This document shows positions 44,564 to 53,311 of a stretch of DNA of 64,000 bases, piece after piece. Under the pieces are notes generated by a model, which saw only the letters and a list, made by a program, of their open reading frames with translations, was not told where the DNA came from and ran no database searches. Each line of letters opens with the position of its first letter. Position 1 is the first letter of the stretch. The stretch spans positions 1 through 64,000 of the forward strand of contig NZ_JALCZU010000003.1 of the NCBI RefSeq assembly GCF_023522835.1, read 5' to 3'. The DNA is from Oceanobacillus saliphilus (lineage in GTDB: Bacteria > Bacillota > Bacilli > Bacillales > Amphibacillaceae). The translations under genes and the position numbers were made by a program.

Positions 44564-44601
44564 TACAACCAACAAAATATAGATTTAGTTTATTGGTTGT
44601 A
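44564..44601 (-). promoter_or_regulatory. intercistronic hairpins in the third importer operon
   Basis: TACAACCAA and TTGGTTGTA pair perfectly around 20 nt (44564-44601), 21 nt after the binding-protein stop. A second stem (GGCAGTA near 44497 with TACTGCC near 44533) lies next to it. It is the third example here of a hairpin between binding-protein and permease genes. Confidence 0.6.
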
Positions 44602-44622
44602 CCATTCCTAATTATTTATAAT

Positions 44623-45921
44623 TTATTTTCTGGAGTTTTCCCAATCTGCACGGGATTGCTCGATAACTTGTTCCCAAGTGATATCTCCACTTAAATACCT
44701 TTGCATGCCTACTGCCAATGAATCTTCCTGCCATCCTACCGGAGAAGCCATGAAAACCCAACCAATTGTGTTACCTTCAGATGCATGTTTATAAACATCC
44801 TGTGAAAGCGGATCCGAAATTTGTTCTGTATCGTATCCTTCATATGCTGGAATAAATTTAAATTCATTTAATACAAGCTCTTTACCGGCATCAGATGTAT
44901 ACATCCAGTCAAGGAAATCTTTTGCTGCCTGCTGTGTTGCATCATCTGCATTACTGTTGACCACCCAGTATTGAGGTACACCTACAGGCAAGTGGCCTTC
45001 AAGTCCATCAACAGGGATTGGGATCATTCCAATGCCATTTTCAGCAAAATCAGCATCCATTTGTTCTACAGTAGGATAAATCCAGTTTCCTTGTTGAATT
45101 AATGCAACCTTACCTGTTGAGAATAACTGTTCAACTTGTTGTGAATAATCAAGACTTAAAACTGGTTGAACGGAATACTCGTTCTGCAAATCAAGCATTC
45201 TTTGTAACTCGTCACTTTTACTAAATGGAATCGTCCCAGCTTCGTACGCCTCTAAAATATCATCATTAAAGTCTGAAGCGATATATGTGTTAGCTAAGTG
45301 ATTACCCATAACCCATAATTCTTTAGCGGGTAGTGCGATAACAGCATCAAGACCTAATTCCTCTTTTTGACTGTCCAGTGTTGCAAAAGCCTCTTCCAAT
45401 GCTTCATAAGTTGTTAACTCTTCTGCATTGATACCAGCTTGATTGAATATTTCTTTGTTGTAGATATAGCCATATCCTTCCTGGCTATATGGTAATCCTA
45501 AGATTTCATCACCATCCGTCACACCGGATAATGTGCCTTCTAATGCTGCTTCAGCTGCACCCGTATCGGATAGATCCGTTAAGTATTCCCTATATTCTTC
45601 AACTTCGGTCGGTCCGCCAACATTGAAAATGTCAGGTTCATTTCCTGCAGCAAATGATGATTTCAACGATGCTGCATAGTCATTTCCTCCACCGACTGTT
45701 TGAACATTTATCTTAATATCAGGATTTTCCTCTTGGTACTGAGCTACAAGATTCTCAAATTGATCTTTAAACTCTACTTTAAATTGAAAAACATCGACTA
45801 CCGTTTGATCACTTGTAGCACCGGAATCCCCACCATCATTTGATGAGCAACCCGCAACTATTAAAATACCGGATAGAACAAACATAATAAAAATTTTTGA
45901 TAGAAATGATTTGTTTCTCAT
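44623..45921 (-). CDS. ABC sugar-binding lipoprotein (third importer)
   Basis: A 432-residue binding protein of the SBP_bac_1 family. Lipobox IVAGC (Cys25) is followed by a Ser/Asp/Gly linker; FEN LVAQYQEENPDIKINVQ and NEPDIFNVGGPTEVEEY start the domain, and KVALIQQGNWIYPTVEQM is a CUT1 hallmark. AGGTGG is 8 nt before the ATG at 45921; a GTG at 45933 lies inside that site and is rejected. The ligand is unknown; the ThuA/Gfo/Idh unit suggests an oligosaccharide or glycoside. Confidence 0.9.
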   Translation of the reverse strand: MRNKSFLSKIFIMFVLSGILIVAGCSSNDGGDSGATSDQTVVDVFQFKVEFKDQFENLVAQYQEENPDIKINVQTVGGGNDYAASLKSSFAAGNEPDIFNVGGPTEVEEYREYLTDLSDTGAAEAALEGTLSGVTDGDEILGLPYSQEGYGYIYNKEIFNQAGINAEELTTYEALEEAFATLDSQKEELGLDAVIALPAKELWVMGNHLANTYIASDFNDDILEAYEAGTIPFSKSDELQRMLDLQNEYSVQPVLSLDYSQQVEQLFSTGKVALIQQGNWIYPTVEQMDADFAENGIGMIPIPVDGLEGHLPVGVPQYWVVNSNADDATQQAAKDFLDWMYTSDAGKELVLNEFKFIPAYEGYDTEQISDPLSQDVYKHASEGNTIGWVFMASPVGWQEDSLAVGMQRYLSGDITWEQVIEQSRADWENSRK

Positions 45922-45985
45922 TGTTAACCCCACCTTTTTTGTTTTTCCCTTAAATGAAATCGGTTACATATAATCTTAAAAAATT

Positions 45986-46001
45986 GAATGCAATCGTATT
46001 C
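45986..46001. promoter_or_regulatory. operator candidate in the leader of the third importer
   Basis: GAATGCAATCGTATTC is an imperfect palindrome around ATCG similar to the TGCAAACGATT sites. It lies 65 nt before the start codon, inside the transcript. Confidence 0.4.
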
Positions 46002-46060
46002 ATTTAAATACTATTAATCCATTCTACTAAAGCATTAAGCATCCTTATAAACTTCTGAGA

Positions 46061-46113
46061 AATCGTTTGCATTAACTTAATTTGATAGTATCATAAAAAA
46101 AGTTAAAGAGCAA
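46061..46113 (-). promoter_or_regulatory. promoter and operator of the third importer
   Basis: On the minus strand TTGCTC (46113-46108), a 17-bp spacer and TACTAT (46090-46085) form a SigA-like promoter. TGCAAACGATT (46071-46061) follows about 14 nt after the -10, like the site before thuA. A related ACGTTTGCA lies at 46271-46279. The rest of 45922-46386 holds no gene. Confidence 0.6.
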
Positions 46114-46337
46114 TTTATTTTTAAAAAATAATTGTTATCATTATTAGTTTAATATAAATTATCGTTCCAAAAAAGCTTATATATCAAGGTTTATATAATC
46201 AATTAGTAATCTATCAGAAAACAAATTATCAGGCTTCATCATCAAATATCTTTGATGCTATTCCGTTAAAACGTTTGCACAATTTATCGAATATATTATC
46301 AATTATTAACCCTCTAATACACTCAGCTTTAATGATA

Positions 46338-46369
46338 GTGCCGGATGAACGAAACATTCACCATGGCAC
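46338..46369 (-). terminator. hairpin after the tad operon
   Basis: On the minus strand GTGCC..GGTGAA pairs with TTCA..CCGGCAC with small bulges around TGTTTCG. No U-run follows, so termination may be weak or factor-dependent. Confidence 0.4.
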
Positions 46370-46386
46370 TTCTTCATGAAAATCCA

Positions 46387-47298
46387 TTAAAACGACCCCA
46401 TAAGCTGTATCATCGCAGGCCCCAATAAAATAATAAATAACGTCGGAAAAATAAATAATACCAATGGAAACATCATTTTGATTGGAGCTTTCATTGCAGC
46501 TTCTTCCGCCTTTTGTCTCCTGAATTCCCGGATATCTTCTGTCTGAACACGTAAAACAGAGACCATTCCGATGCCCAGCTTTTCTGCTTGGACAATATTA
46601 TAAATCAATGTTCTTAGTTCATCAGAGACAAGTCGTTCATTAATGGCATTCAATGCTTCTTTTCTTGTTTTGCCAAGGCGCATTTCCTCTAATACAACCT
46701 TGAATTCCTTAATAACTTCCCCATTTTTCTTGGAAACAACCTGACTTAACGCAGCATCAAACCCTAGCCCCGCCTCCAGACTGATCGTTAATAAATCAAG
46801 AATATCTGGCAGCTCTTTTCCTGCAGACTGGCTTCTTTTTTGGATTTTCTTTTTTAAGAATTGTTTCGGGACAATTATTGCTGTTCCAATGGCAAGCAAT
46901 AAAATCAGCAGCATATATGTCGTCTGTAAGCTGGCGAGAAACCCAAGCGCCAATCCAAGTACAGGTAGTCCAACGATTAAGGAAGTCTGTACCATTTTGA
47001 AGCCTACTGGACTCAGACCAAATGGCTGACCAGCCTGTAGCAGCAAATGCTCAAGCTTGGATGCTTCTTCTTTTCCTAATCTTTTTGTATATTTTCGTTT
47101 AAATGAAATCCACATCGGCTTAACAACTCGCTGATGGAAAGAAAGCTCTTCTTCCATATCTGTATGATCGGGTGGTTTATTGTTAACAAAATAAGCCTGT
47201 ATTCTCTTTTGAATATGTCCTTTTCTTTCAGACCGGATTCCGACTACACCGTATGTCAACAAGCTAATAAACATAAAAAAACTAACATATAAAGCCAT
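46387..47298 (-). CDS. tadC: Tad pilus platform protein TadC
   Basis: A 303-residue inner-membrane platform protein (T2SSF domain). DILDLLTISLEAGLGFDAAL, VVLEEMRLGKTRKEALNAIN and LIYNIVQAEKLGIGMVSVLR are the conserved cytoplasmic helices; hydrophobic stretches at both ends give three to four membrane helices. With TadB it forms the base on which the TadA motor acts. It is the last gene of the operon, 4 nt after tadB. Confidence 0.9.
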   Translation of the reverse strand: MALYVSFFMFISLLTYGVVGIRSERKGHIQKRIQAYFVNNKPPDHTDMEEELSFHQRVVKPMWISFKRKYTKRLGKEEASKLEHLLLQAGQPFGLSPVGFKMVQTSLIVGLPVLGLALGFLASLQTTYMLLILLLAIGTAIIVPKQFLKKKIQKRSQSAGKELPDILDLLTISLEAGLGFDAALSQVVSKKNGEVIKEFKVVLEEMRLGKTRKEALNAINERLVSDELRTLIYNIVQAEKLGIGMVSVLRVQTEDIREFRRQKAEEAAMKAPIKMMFPLVLFIFPTLFIILLGPAMIQLMGSF

Positions 47299-47302
47299 CA
47301 GA

Positions 47303-48238
47303 TCACACCTCGATTGTTGTAATTTTTCGTATTAGTATAAAGCCGATAATTCCACCTATAAGTCCGGCAATCAGCATACCAATTCCAATAGGATTCGTAA
47401 AAAGTGTTCCAATATATTCTGGGTTCATTAAATAAATAATAAAGCCGAGTGCTACCGGCAACAGACTAATAATCATCCCCGATAAACGTCCTTGTGCAGT
47501 AAGTGTCTTAATCTGATTTTGAATTTTCGTTCTTTCCCGGATGGTCTCGACAATCTTATTTAATAAAAATGCCAAATTTCCGCCTACTTGTCGTTGGATG
47601 CTGATTGCTTCTACCATCAGCTCCAAATCTTCACTCGGTATTCTTTCTTTCCATTCAACCAGTGCATCCTCAAGGGAAGTGCCATAGCGCATTTTTTTTA
47701 ATACGAGCTCCACTTCTTCCTTTATCGGTGAATAGGATTCTTCAGCGACCATCGTTAATGATTGTGGCAAACTGAATCCTGCCCGTAAGGAACCGATCAT
47801 CGACGTAATCATTCCGGGCAATCCCATATTAAATTCCTTTATCCGCTTCTTTTCTTTCGATTTCAGCCATACAGATAGGATTTTAAACCCCAAGATTAAA
47901 CCTAGTAAGGAGAAAAGTATATTACCTGTTAACAAATGAAACAGTCCGCCAGTGAAGATTGCTGCCAGCCACTGAAAGGCAATGAATTCTTCTGGTTTGA
48001 CAGGAATTCCGGCAACACTCAGTTTTTGTTCGAGATTGTTCTTTTTCTTGCTCTGTTTTTTATTTTTCAATAATAGCTGGGTTAATTTATAGTTCATATC
48101 TTTGAGCACTTGTTTAATAGATGTTTTCTTCTTTTGGGCTTGCTCTTGACTATCCTTTTGTGACTGGCGAAAAAGACTAACAGCAATGAGAAAAGTGAAA
48201 ATCGTTACAAACATGGTAATCAATAGGACGTACTTCAT
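47303..48238 (-). CDS. tadB: Tad pilus platform protein TadB
   Basis: A 311-residue homologue of TadC with the same T2SSF layout: GLPGMITSMIGSLRAGFSLP, VLKKMRYGTSLEDALVEWKE and AISIQRQVGGNLAFLLNKIV, plus C-terminal membrane helices. Its ATG shares one base with the tadA stop (TAATG), so synthesis is coupled to the motor. Confidence 0.9.
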   Translation of the reverse strand: MKYVLLITMFVTIFTFLIAVSLFRQSQKDSQEQAQKKKTSIKQVLKDMNYKLTQLLLKNKKQSKKKNNLEQKLSVAGIPVKPEEFIAFQWLAAIFTGGLFHLLTGNILFSLLGLILGFKILSVWLKSKEKKRIKEFNMGLPGMITSMIGSLRAGFSLPQSLTMVAEESYSPIKEEVELVLKKMRYGTSLEDALVEWKERIPSEDLELMVEAISIQRQVGGNLAFLLNKIVETIRERTKIQNQIKTLTAQGRLSGMIISLLPVALGFIIYLMNPEYIGTLFTNPIGIGMLIAGLIGGIIGFILIRKITTIEV

Positions 48239-49650
48239 TATATTTCCACCTTTTCCGTAAAGATAGAAGAAGGAAGATGAATCCCTTCGTTTTCCATTCG
48301 CTCATAAAACTTCGGTCGGATGCCTGTCGGTACGAGTTTGCCGATAATTTTCCCATTCTGATCTACACCGGATTGCTTAAACTTGAAGATGTCCTGAAGC
48401 ACAATAATATCCCCTTCAAGTCCTTGCACTTCCGTTATATTTGTAATCCGGCGGGTACCATCCTTTAGTCTTGATTGCTGGATAATCAAATCCAATGCCC
48501 CTGCAACTTGTTCACGGATCGCTTTCACGGGCAATTCCATCCCAGCCATCAGTACCATCGTTTCCAGTCTGGCGACCATATCTCTTGGACTGTTGGAGTG
48601 TCCTGTTGCAAGTGATCCATCATGCCCGGTATTCATTGCCTGCAGCATATCCAGTGCTTCTCCGCCACGAACTTCCCCTATTACAATCCGGTCTGGGCGC
48701 ATACGAAGCGAGTTTCTTACGAGATCACGAATCGATATTGCTCCTTTTCCTTCAATATTCGGAGGTCTTGTTTCAAGTGAAACGACATGATCCTGTCCAA
48801 GCTGAAGCTCAGCTGCATCCTCGATTGTCACGATTCGGTCTTTATTGGAAATAAACGAAGAAAGCACATTCAAGGTGGTCGTTTTACCTGAACCCGTTCC
48901 CCCGCTTACAAAAATATTTAATTTCGCTTCGACACTTGCCTTGATGAAATCAGCCATTTCTTCGGTCAACGTACCGAAACGGACTAAGTCATGGATGGTG
49001 AAAGGATCCTTCGAGAATTTACGGATGGTAATCGTCGGTCCATTTAATGCCAGTGGTGGTATAATTGCATTTACCCTTGACCCATCCATTAACCTTGCAT
49101 CCACCATCGGACTGCTCTCATCAATTCTTCTGCCAAGTGGAGCGACAATCTTTTCCAGCACTGCCATTACATGATCATTGTCACGAAACTGTATAGCTGT
49201 AAGCGACAATTTCCCATTCCGCTCCGCATATACTTGTTTCGGTCCATTGACCATAACCTCAGTCACACTGTCATCCAACAGCAAAGGATTGATAGGTCCA
49301 TACCCTGTCAGGTCGTTTTTTATTTCTTCTTTCAGCATTTTCCAGTCCTTGATATCCTTGATGCCTTCATTTTCGTTCAAAATTTCAGTAATGATGGAAT
49401 CGAGGTCGGAAACGATTTCTCCTACTTCCTCGTCATTACGTTCCTTTACAATGTACTTGAATATGAGATTTTTTAATTCGGTATAGTCCTCGGAAGGTTC
49501 TGGTGTGTAGAATGGCTCAGTTTCAGGTGAAGAAACTTCCACCGGTATGAGTTCTGCTTTTTGAATTATTTCTTCGTTTGGGGTACTGTCCGTTTTTTGT
49601 TCCTTCATGTTTTCCTGACTTTTCGATTGAATTCTGGCTAGTAAGCTCAT
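48238..49650 (-). CDS. tadA: Tad pilus assembly ATPase TadA/CpaF
   Basis: A 470-residue secretion ATPase of the CpaF/TadA class. The N-terminal helical domain (about 55-115) is followed by an N-domain (ITEVMVNGPKQVYAERNGKL-like block) and the motor domain with Walker A GGTGSGKTT (250-258), an Asp box (TIEDAAELQL), Walker B RIVIGEVRGGEALD and the His box TGHSNSP. It powers both extension and retraction of Flp pili in known systems. Confidence 0.95.
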   Translation of the reverse strand: MSLLARIQSKSQENMKEQKTDSTPNEEIIQKAELIPVEVSSPETEPFYTPEPSEDYTELKNLIFKYIVKERNDEEVGEIVSDLDSIITEILNENEGIKDIKDWKMLKEEIKNDLTGYGPINPLLLDDSVTEVMVNGPKQVYAERNGKLSLTAIQFRDNDHVMAVLEKIVAPLGRRIDESSPMVDARLMDGSRVNAIIPPLALNGPTITIRKFSKDPFTIHDLVRFGTLTEEMADFIKASVEAKLNIFVSGGTGSGKTTTLNVLSSFISNKDRIVTIEDAAELQLGQDHVVSLETRPPNIEGKGAISIRDLVRNSLRMRPDRIVIGEVRGGEALDMLQAMNTGHDGSLATGHSNSPRDMVARLETMVLMAGMELPVKAIREQVAGALDLIIQQSRLKDGTRRITNITEVQGLEGDIIVLQDIFKFKQSGVDQNGKIIGKLVPTGIRPKFYERMENEGIHLPSSIFTEKVEI

Positions 49651-49653
49651 TCC

Positions 49654-50457
49654 TTATCCTCCTTGGCCTGTTTCCTTTAAACGTAAGGGAGGAAAAAAGC
49701 CTGTTTTGCCTTTTGGTTTCTTTTTTGTACTTAAATCAAACAATTGGGAAACAGCTTTTTTCAGTTCCTTGGAGAATGCCGCTTTCGGATGGCTTGTTAT
49801 AAAAGGGATTCCCACGTCCAGTGAATGATCGATTTGCTTATCGGTAAAAGATAAATAGATTGCCTTTTCCATGCTTGTCAGTTCTGGTATTTCATTTTGG
49901 CTGATCACCGTTTGTGCCGTAAATTTATTGATTAATAAATGGGCTTTATCTTTCAACCCCAGTAACTCAAGGGTTTCAATCATCAGCTTAGAATTTTTTA
50001 ATGCCGCCATTCTCGGTGTGCTGACTACTAAAATCAAATCCGCCTTTTCCATCAGCTGAATCGTTAAATCATTCAGCCCTGCTTGTGTTTCCATTATTAA
50101 AAAATCTGTGTCTTCCTGTAGTTTTTCACTAACTGAAATAAGAAAATCCGGAGTAATCAATTCTGCATATTCTGGTCGGTCCGGCGCTGGCAATACCTTC
50201 ACACCTGATTCATGGTTCATCAAATAGAAAAGAATATTCTCTGTATCCTTTCGCTCTGCCGCATCTTTTAGTGTACGTGTTGGGTGGAGATCGAACGCCA
50301 TGGAAATATCGCCAAATTGAAGGTCTGCATCAAGGACACGAACGTTACTATTTTCCTTTGCCAAAAGTGCTGCAAGATTGACTGTTATCGTTGTTCTGCC
50401 AACTCCACCTACAGCACTGCAAACTACTATTCGTTTGATGTCATGTGTCTCTGTCAT
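49654..50457 (-). CDS. tadZ: TadZ/CpaE-like MinD-family ATPase
   Basis: A 267-residue MinD/ParA-like protein that would localise the pilus machine. It lacks the N-terminal receiver-like domain of longer CpaE proteins. The deviant Walker A reads AVGGVGRTT: both the signature Lys and the P-loop Lys of KGGxGKT are replaced (by Val and Arg). Other parts are normal (VLDADLQFGDISMAF, FLIMETQAGLNDLT). ATP binding or hydrolysis may be weak, as known for some TadZ proteins. It follows rcpC by 18 nt and precedes tadA by 3 nt. Confidence 0.88.
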   Translation of the reverse strand: MTETHDIKRIVVCSAVGGVGRTTITVNLAALLAKENSNVRVLDADLQFGDISMAFDLHPTRTLKDAAERKDTENILFYLMNHESGVKVLPAPDRPEYAELITPDFLISVSEKLQEDTDFLIMETQAGLNDLTIQLMEKADLILVVSTPRMAALKNSKLMIETLELLGLKDKAHLLINKFTAQTVISQNEIPELTSMEKAIYLSFTDKQIDHSLDVGIPFITSHPKAAFSKELKKAVSQLFDLSTKKKPKGKTGFFPPLRLKETGQGG

Positions 50458-50475
50458 ACTAATCCCTCCGCATTT

Positions 50476-51408
50476 CTACTCCTGTTCGCCTTTTATAATT
50501 CGGCTGCTGATCCAGCCTTTTTGTTTATCTGTTGTCTCGATCTCAAGCCAAATTCGTCCATCTTCATCTGTTTTCTGGTCTCCCATAAGAGATAGTGTCG
50601 TTTCTTCTTTCACGATTTCTATTGGGTCAGCCTTGAGGCTCGGTGACTTTCGGACAACTGATTGAATTGGAAGTGTCACGACTTTACCTTCAGTTGGCGA
50701 AGTTTTCTCTTCCGTTGCTTTCACTTCTTTTTCTGCTTTTTCTTCCGTTACATCTGATTTACTATAGAGAGCCAGCTGCAGCTCCCCGCGGTTTCTAGCA
50801 TTGGCCAGCTTTACCGTGTCATCCTGATTCAGTTCCAATGTGACCGATTGATACACGACCGGTTCAGCACCTTCTGCTTTTTTCTCGGTTATCCGTTCCC
50901 CAACCGCAAGCACACGAACCTTTTCATGAATAATTTCTGTTTTGAGTGTTTCAGTTGGTGTAAGGACCACATCCACATAATCCTCCGGTTGAATTAAATT
51001 AGAGATACCGGTAACATAGGTGACTTCCGCAGATATAGCACGATACCCCTCATTAATCTTACGGGATAGGACTTCTTTCTCTTCTGTTTTTTCTTGTATT
51101 CGATGGTTCATCAGAATTTCCCCCTGCTTGATAGCAGCAGTTGTGTATTTACTCAACACACTGTTTATGTCTGTCACCATTTCCGGATGGACCTGGTCTG
51201 CAGGGATTTCTTTTACCTCAACCTGCTCGTGTAGGATTTGCTGGTCACTTGGTATTTCTGCTGTCGCCGCAACAACTTCTACCATCTCTACAGGTGGCTG
51301 TTCGGAAGCACTTGTTTCAGCAGTGGTATTCGTTATAAACAGATAAAATAATGCCGTCGTAATAATTCCTGATAGGACTGCAAGCAGCAGTACTTTCTTT
51401 GGTTTCAT
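50476..51408 (-). CDS. cpaB: RcpC/CpaB-like SAF-domain pilus protein with C-terminal SH3 domain
   Basis: A 310-residue protein: one N-terminal membrane helix, a SAF domain (VEVVAATAEIPSDQQILHEQ about 45-110), an RcpC beta-domain (ISAEVTYVTGISNLIQPEDY, VDVVLTPTETLK) and an unusual C-terminus (about 240-310: VVRKSPSLKADPIEIVKEET, WLEIETTDKQKGWISSRIIK) that looks like a bacterial SH3 domain. In Gram-negatives CpaB works with the secretin; here, with no outer membrane, the SH3 part may bind the cell wall. The start is the ATG at 51408 (AGGTG 6 nt upstream) rather than the GTG at 51417. Confidence 0.85.
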   Translation of the reverse strand: MKPKKVLLLAVLSGIITTALFYLFITNTTAETSASEQPPVEMVEVVAATAEIPSDQQILHEQVEVKEIPADQVHPEMVTDINSVLSKYTTAAIKQGEILMNHRIQEKTEEKEVLSRKINEGYRAISAEVTYVTGISNLIQPEDYVDVVLTPTETLKTEIIHEKVRVLAVGERITEKKAEGAEPVVYQSVTLELNQDDTVKLANARNRGELQLALYSKSDVTEEKAEKEVKATEEKTSPTEGKVVTLPIQSVVRKSPSLKADPIEIVKEETTLSLMGDQKTDEDGRIWLEIETTDKQKGWISSRIIKGEQE

Positions 51409-51417
51409 AAAACACAC

Positions 51418-52338
51418 CTACTCTTCCAGTTTTATTGCATATGCTCCGCGATCGCGCGGACTGTTCTCACCGGTAACACCAGGGCCGGTGCGTTTAATGA
51501 AAATCCCTTTAACTGTGTCATCCGTATTACTCATCTGCTGATTGACATAAAAATAAGCAAAACCTGTAATTTTAACACTTTTCATTTGGTTATTTTGCAT
51601 AAGATGTGGTGTATAAACGACAACCAGCATAACCCTTGAACAATCTCTCTCTTGATAATCCCCCTCAGGATAGGGGCAATTGGCAATTCGGTAATCTATC
51701 CCTCTTCTAGTGGGACCAGCTATATTTCCGGTTTGCGTATTTACAATATCTCCTACCTTAAGGCTTTCATCAAAGCCATGTGTAAGAGTTTCTTCATATG
51801 ATTTAGCTCCCGGTCCATCTAGTGCGAGTACACCAAAGTTTCCGCTTATCGAATCACCAGCATCTACTTTCAGTTCGTAGGTTTGTCCATAAACCAGGTT
51901 TACAGTTTCATTGATACCAAGCGGGACAGCACCCGTTGCCTCTCCCATTGGATTGACGCCTGCTTTGGCATCCACTGTAATTGGTACAGAATCAATTCCA
52001 AATAATGTAGCGAAATAAAGTGGGACATCCTTAGTAAGTTCAACAATAAGTTGTCGATTCGCTTCTATATTTACCTGTGACAAGCTATTCTCTTCGTCAT
52101 GGGATAGCAGTATCTGGTTAACGACTTCATTGACAGCAGCTTCTGAGTTTACGATTTCCTGTGCTCCTGATAATGCAGCTGCATTGGCTGTTTTTTGAAG
52201 GTGGCTTTTTGATACAAATAAATTGCCGCCATCAATAACAACGCCAACCATAGCAATCATTGCACTCATGGCTAATGCCATAAGAATAATTGCATTACCA
52301 TCTTCATTTTTGTTTAATTTTTTATAAAATAATATCAT
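51418..52338 (-). CDS. tadG: TadG-like pseudopilin/pilus assembly protein
   Basis: A 306-residue protein with the Tad N-terminal block DGNAIILMALAMSAMIAMVG then VVIDGGNLFVSKSHLQKTAN, a single membrane helix, and an extracytoplasmic domain with two Cys (NCPYPEGDYQERDC) that could form a disulfide. The family is needed for Flp pilus assembly. AGGTG is 6 nt upstream of the ATG. The gene lies between tadE and rcpC. Confidence 0.85.
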   Translation of the reverse strand: MILFYKKLNKNEDGNAIILMALAMSAMIAMVGVVIDGGNLFVSKSHLQKTANAAALSGAQEIVNSEAAVNEVVNQILLSHDEENSLSQVNIEANRQLIVELTKDVPLYFATLFGIDSVPITVDAKAGVNPMGEATGAVPLGINETVNLVYGQTYELKVDAGDSISGNFGVLALDGPGAKSYEETLTHGFDESLKVGDIVNTQTGNIAGPTRRGIDYRIANCPYPEGDYQERDCSRVMLVVVYTPHLMQNNQMKSVKITGFAYFYVNQQMSNTDDTVKGIFIKRTGPGVTGENSPRDRGAYAIKLEE

Positions 52339-52347
52339 CTACACACC

Positions 52348-52722
52348 TCATTCCACCCGGATGGTAGAATTTGTTCGTACGGTATATGGAATGGCAGCAT
52401 CGCCAAGTACGTTCATAAATTCTTCTGGGTAACTTAATGTTACCGTGATATAGTCGCCAGCCTTACGAACACTATCTCCAGGAGTTATCGCTACTTGCAG
52501 CTTAGATTCATCTCCATGAAACTGATTCATCGCATATATCCGGATTTCCTTGTCACTTTGACCCAAACCACCGATTCTGACCGATTCCTGAGCAACCATT
52601 TCAAGGTGCAAATGGGTGTAAAGGATCCTTCCAAAATCGACTATTCCCACTAATAGCATTAATAAAATTGGTAGAATCAACGCGAATTCTACCAATGATT
52701 GACCGTCTTGCTTCCTAATCAT
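52348..52722 (-). CDS. tadE: TadE-like pseudopilin
   Basis: A 124-residue protein. The prepilin-like start KQDGQSLVEFALILPILLML has the conserved Glu after the cleavage region and one hydrophobic helix; a small beta-rich tail follows. It would be processed by the prepilin peptidase whose gene overlaps it by 4 nt. Confidence 0.9.
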   Translation of the reverse strand: MIRKQDGQSLVEFALILPILLMLLVGIVDFGRILYTHLHLEMVAQESVRIGGLGQSDKEIRIYAMNQFHGDESKLQVAITPGDSVRKAGDYITVTLSYPEEFMNVLGDAAIPYTVRTNSTIRVE

Positions 52723-53234
52723 AGAAAACTCCAGCCTTGTAAGAGCAACCCAAGAAATGCTCCTCCTGCGATTGCAACACCGTATGGATAGGTGGCCGTT
52801 AAAGAGCCTCTGGAAATGCCGCCTTTGAGTACAACACCACTCTTTAAACTCGATATATAGTAAACTACCGATTTCAACATTCCTTGACGGAAAATAATAA
52901 CAGCGATTGCCATTAGTGCACCAATGATTGCAATATATAAAAATGATTGGAATACAAAAGCTGATCCTTTCATTGCACCTATCAAAGCAAGTAACTTCAC
53001 ATCACCAGCTCCCATACCACCCATAAAATAGGGTATAAGTAATAATCCAAAACCTATCAAAAAACCAATGAAAGAATGGTTAAGTGCTTCCCAGCCGCCT
53101 TTTGTAAAATGGTAGATAAATGTGATTAATAGTGCAGGATAAATTACTTTGTTGTAGATCATTCTGTTTTTAATGTCTGTAATTAAACAAATCAGTAAAA
53201 CGATAATAAGGAAGATATTAATCATAGGGTCCAT
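52719..53234 (-). CDS. tadV: prepilin peptidase TadV/CpaA
   Basis: A 171-residue type IV prepilin peptidase without the N-methylation domain. The catalytic Asp pair is in LITDIKNRMI (about residue 20) and GGMGAGDVKLLALIG (about 77). About six membrane helices. It matures Flp, TadE and possibly TadG. It lies 77 nt after flp, beyond a terminator-like hairpin. Confidence 0.92.
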   Translation of the reverse strand: MDPMINIFLIIVLLICLITDIKNRMIYNKVIYPALLITFIYHFTKGGWEALNHSFIGFLIGFGLLLIPYFMGGMGAGDVKLLALIGAMKGSAFVFQSFLYIAIIGALMAIAVIIFRQGMLKSVVYYISSLKSGVVLKGGISRGSLTATYPYGVAIAGGAFLGLLLQGWSFL

Positions 53235-53264
53235 CCTTTCATTCGTGTTTTGATAAATAAAATC

Positions 53265-53294
53265 TTATAAAAGGACCCTTAAGCAGGGTCCTTA
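53265..53294 (-). terminator. attenuating terminator after flp
   Basis: On the minus strand AAGGACCCT pairs with AGGGTCCTT and TTATAAG-ATTTT follows. It lies just after the flp stop, so the pilin can be made in large excess over the machine encoded downstream. Confidence 0.7.
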
Positions 53295-53311
53295 CTAGAA
53301 AAACTTATGTC

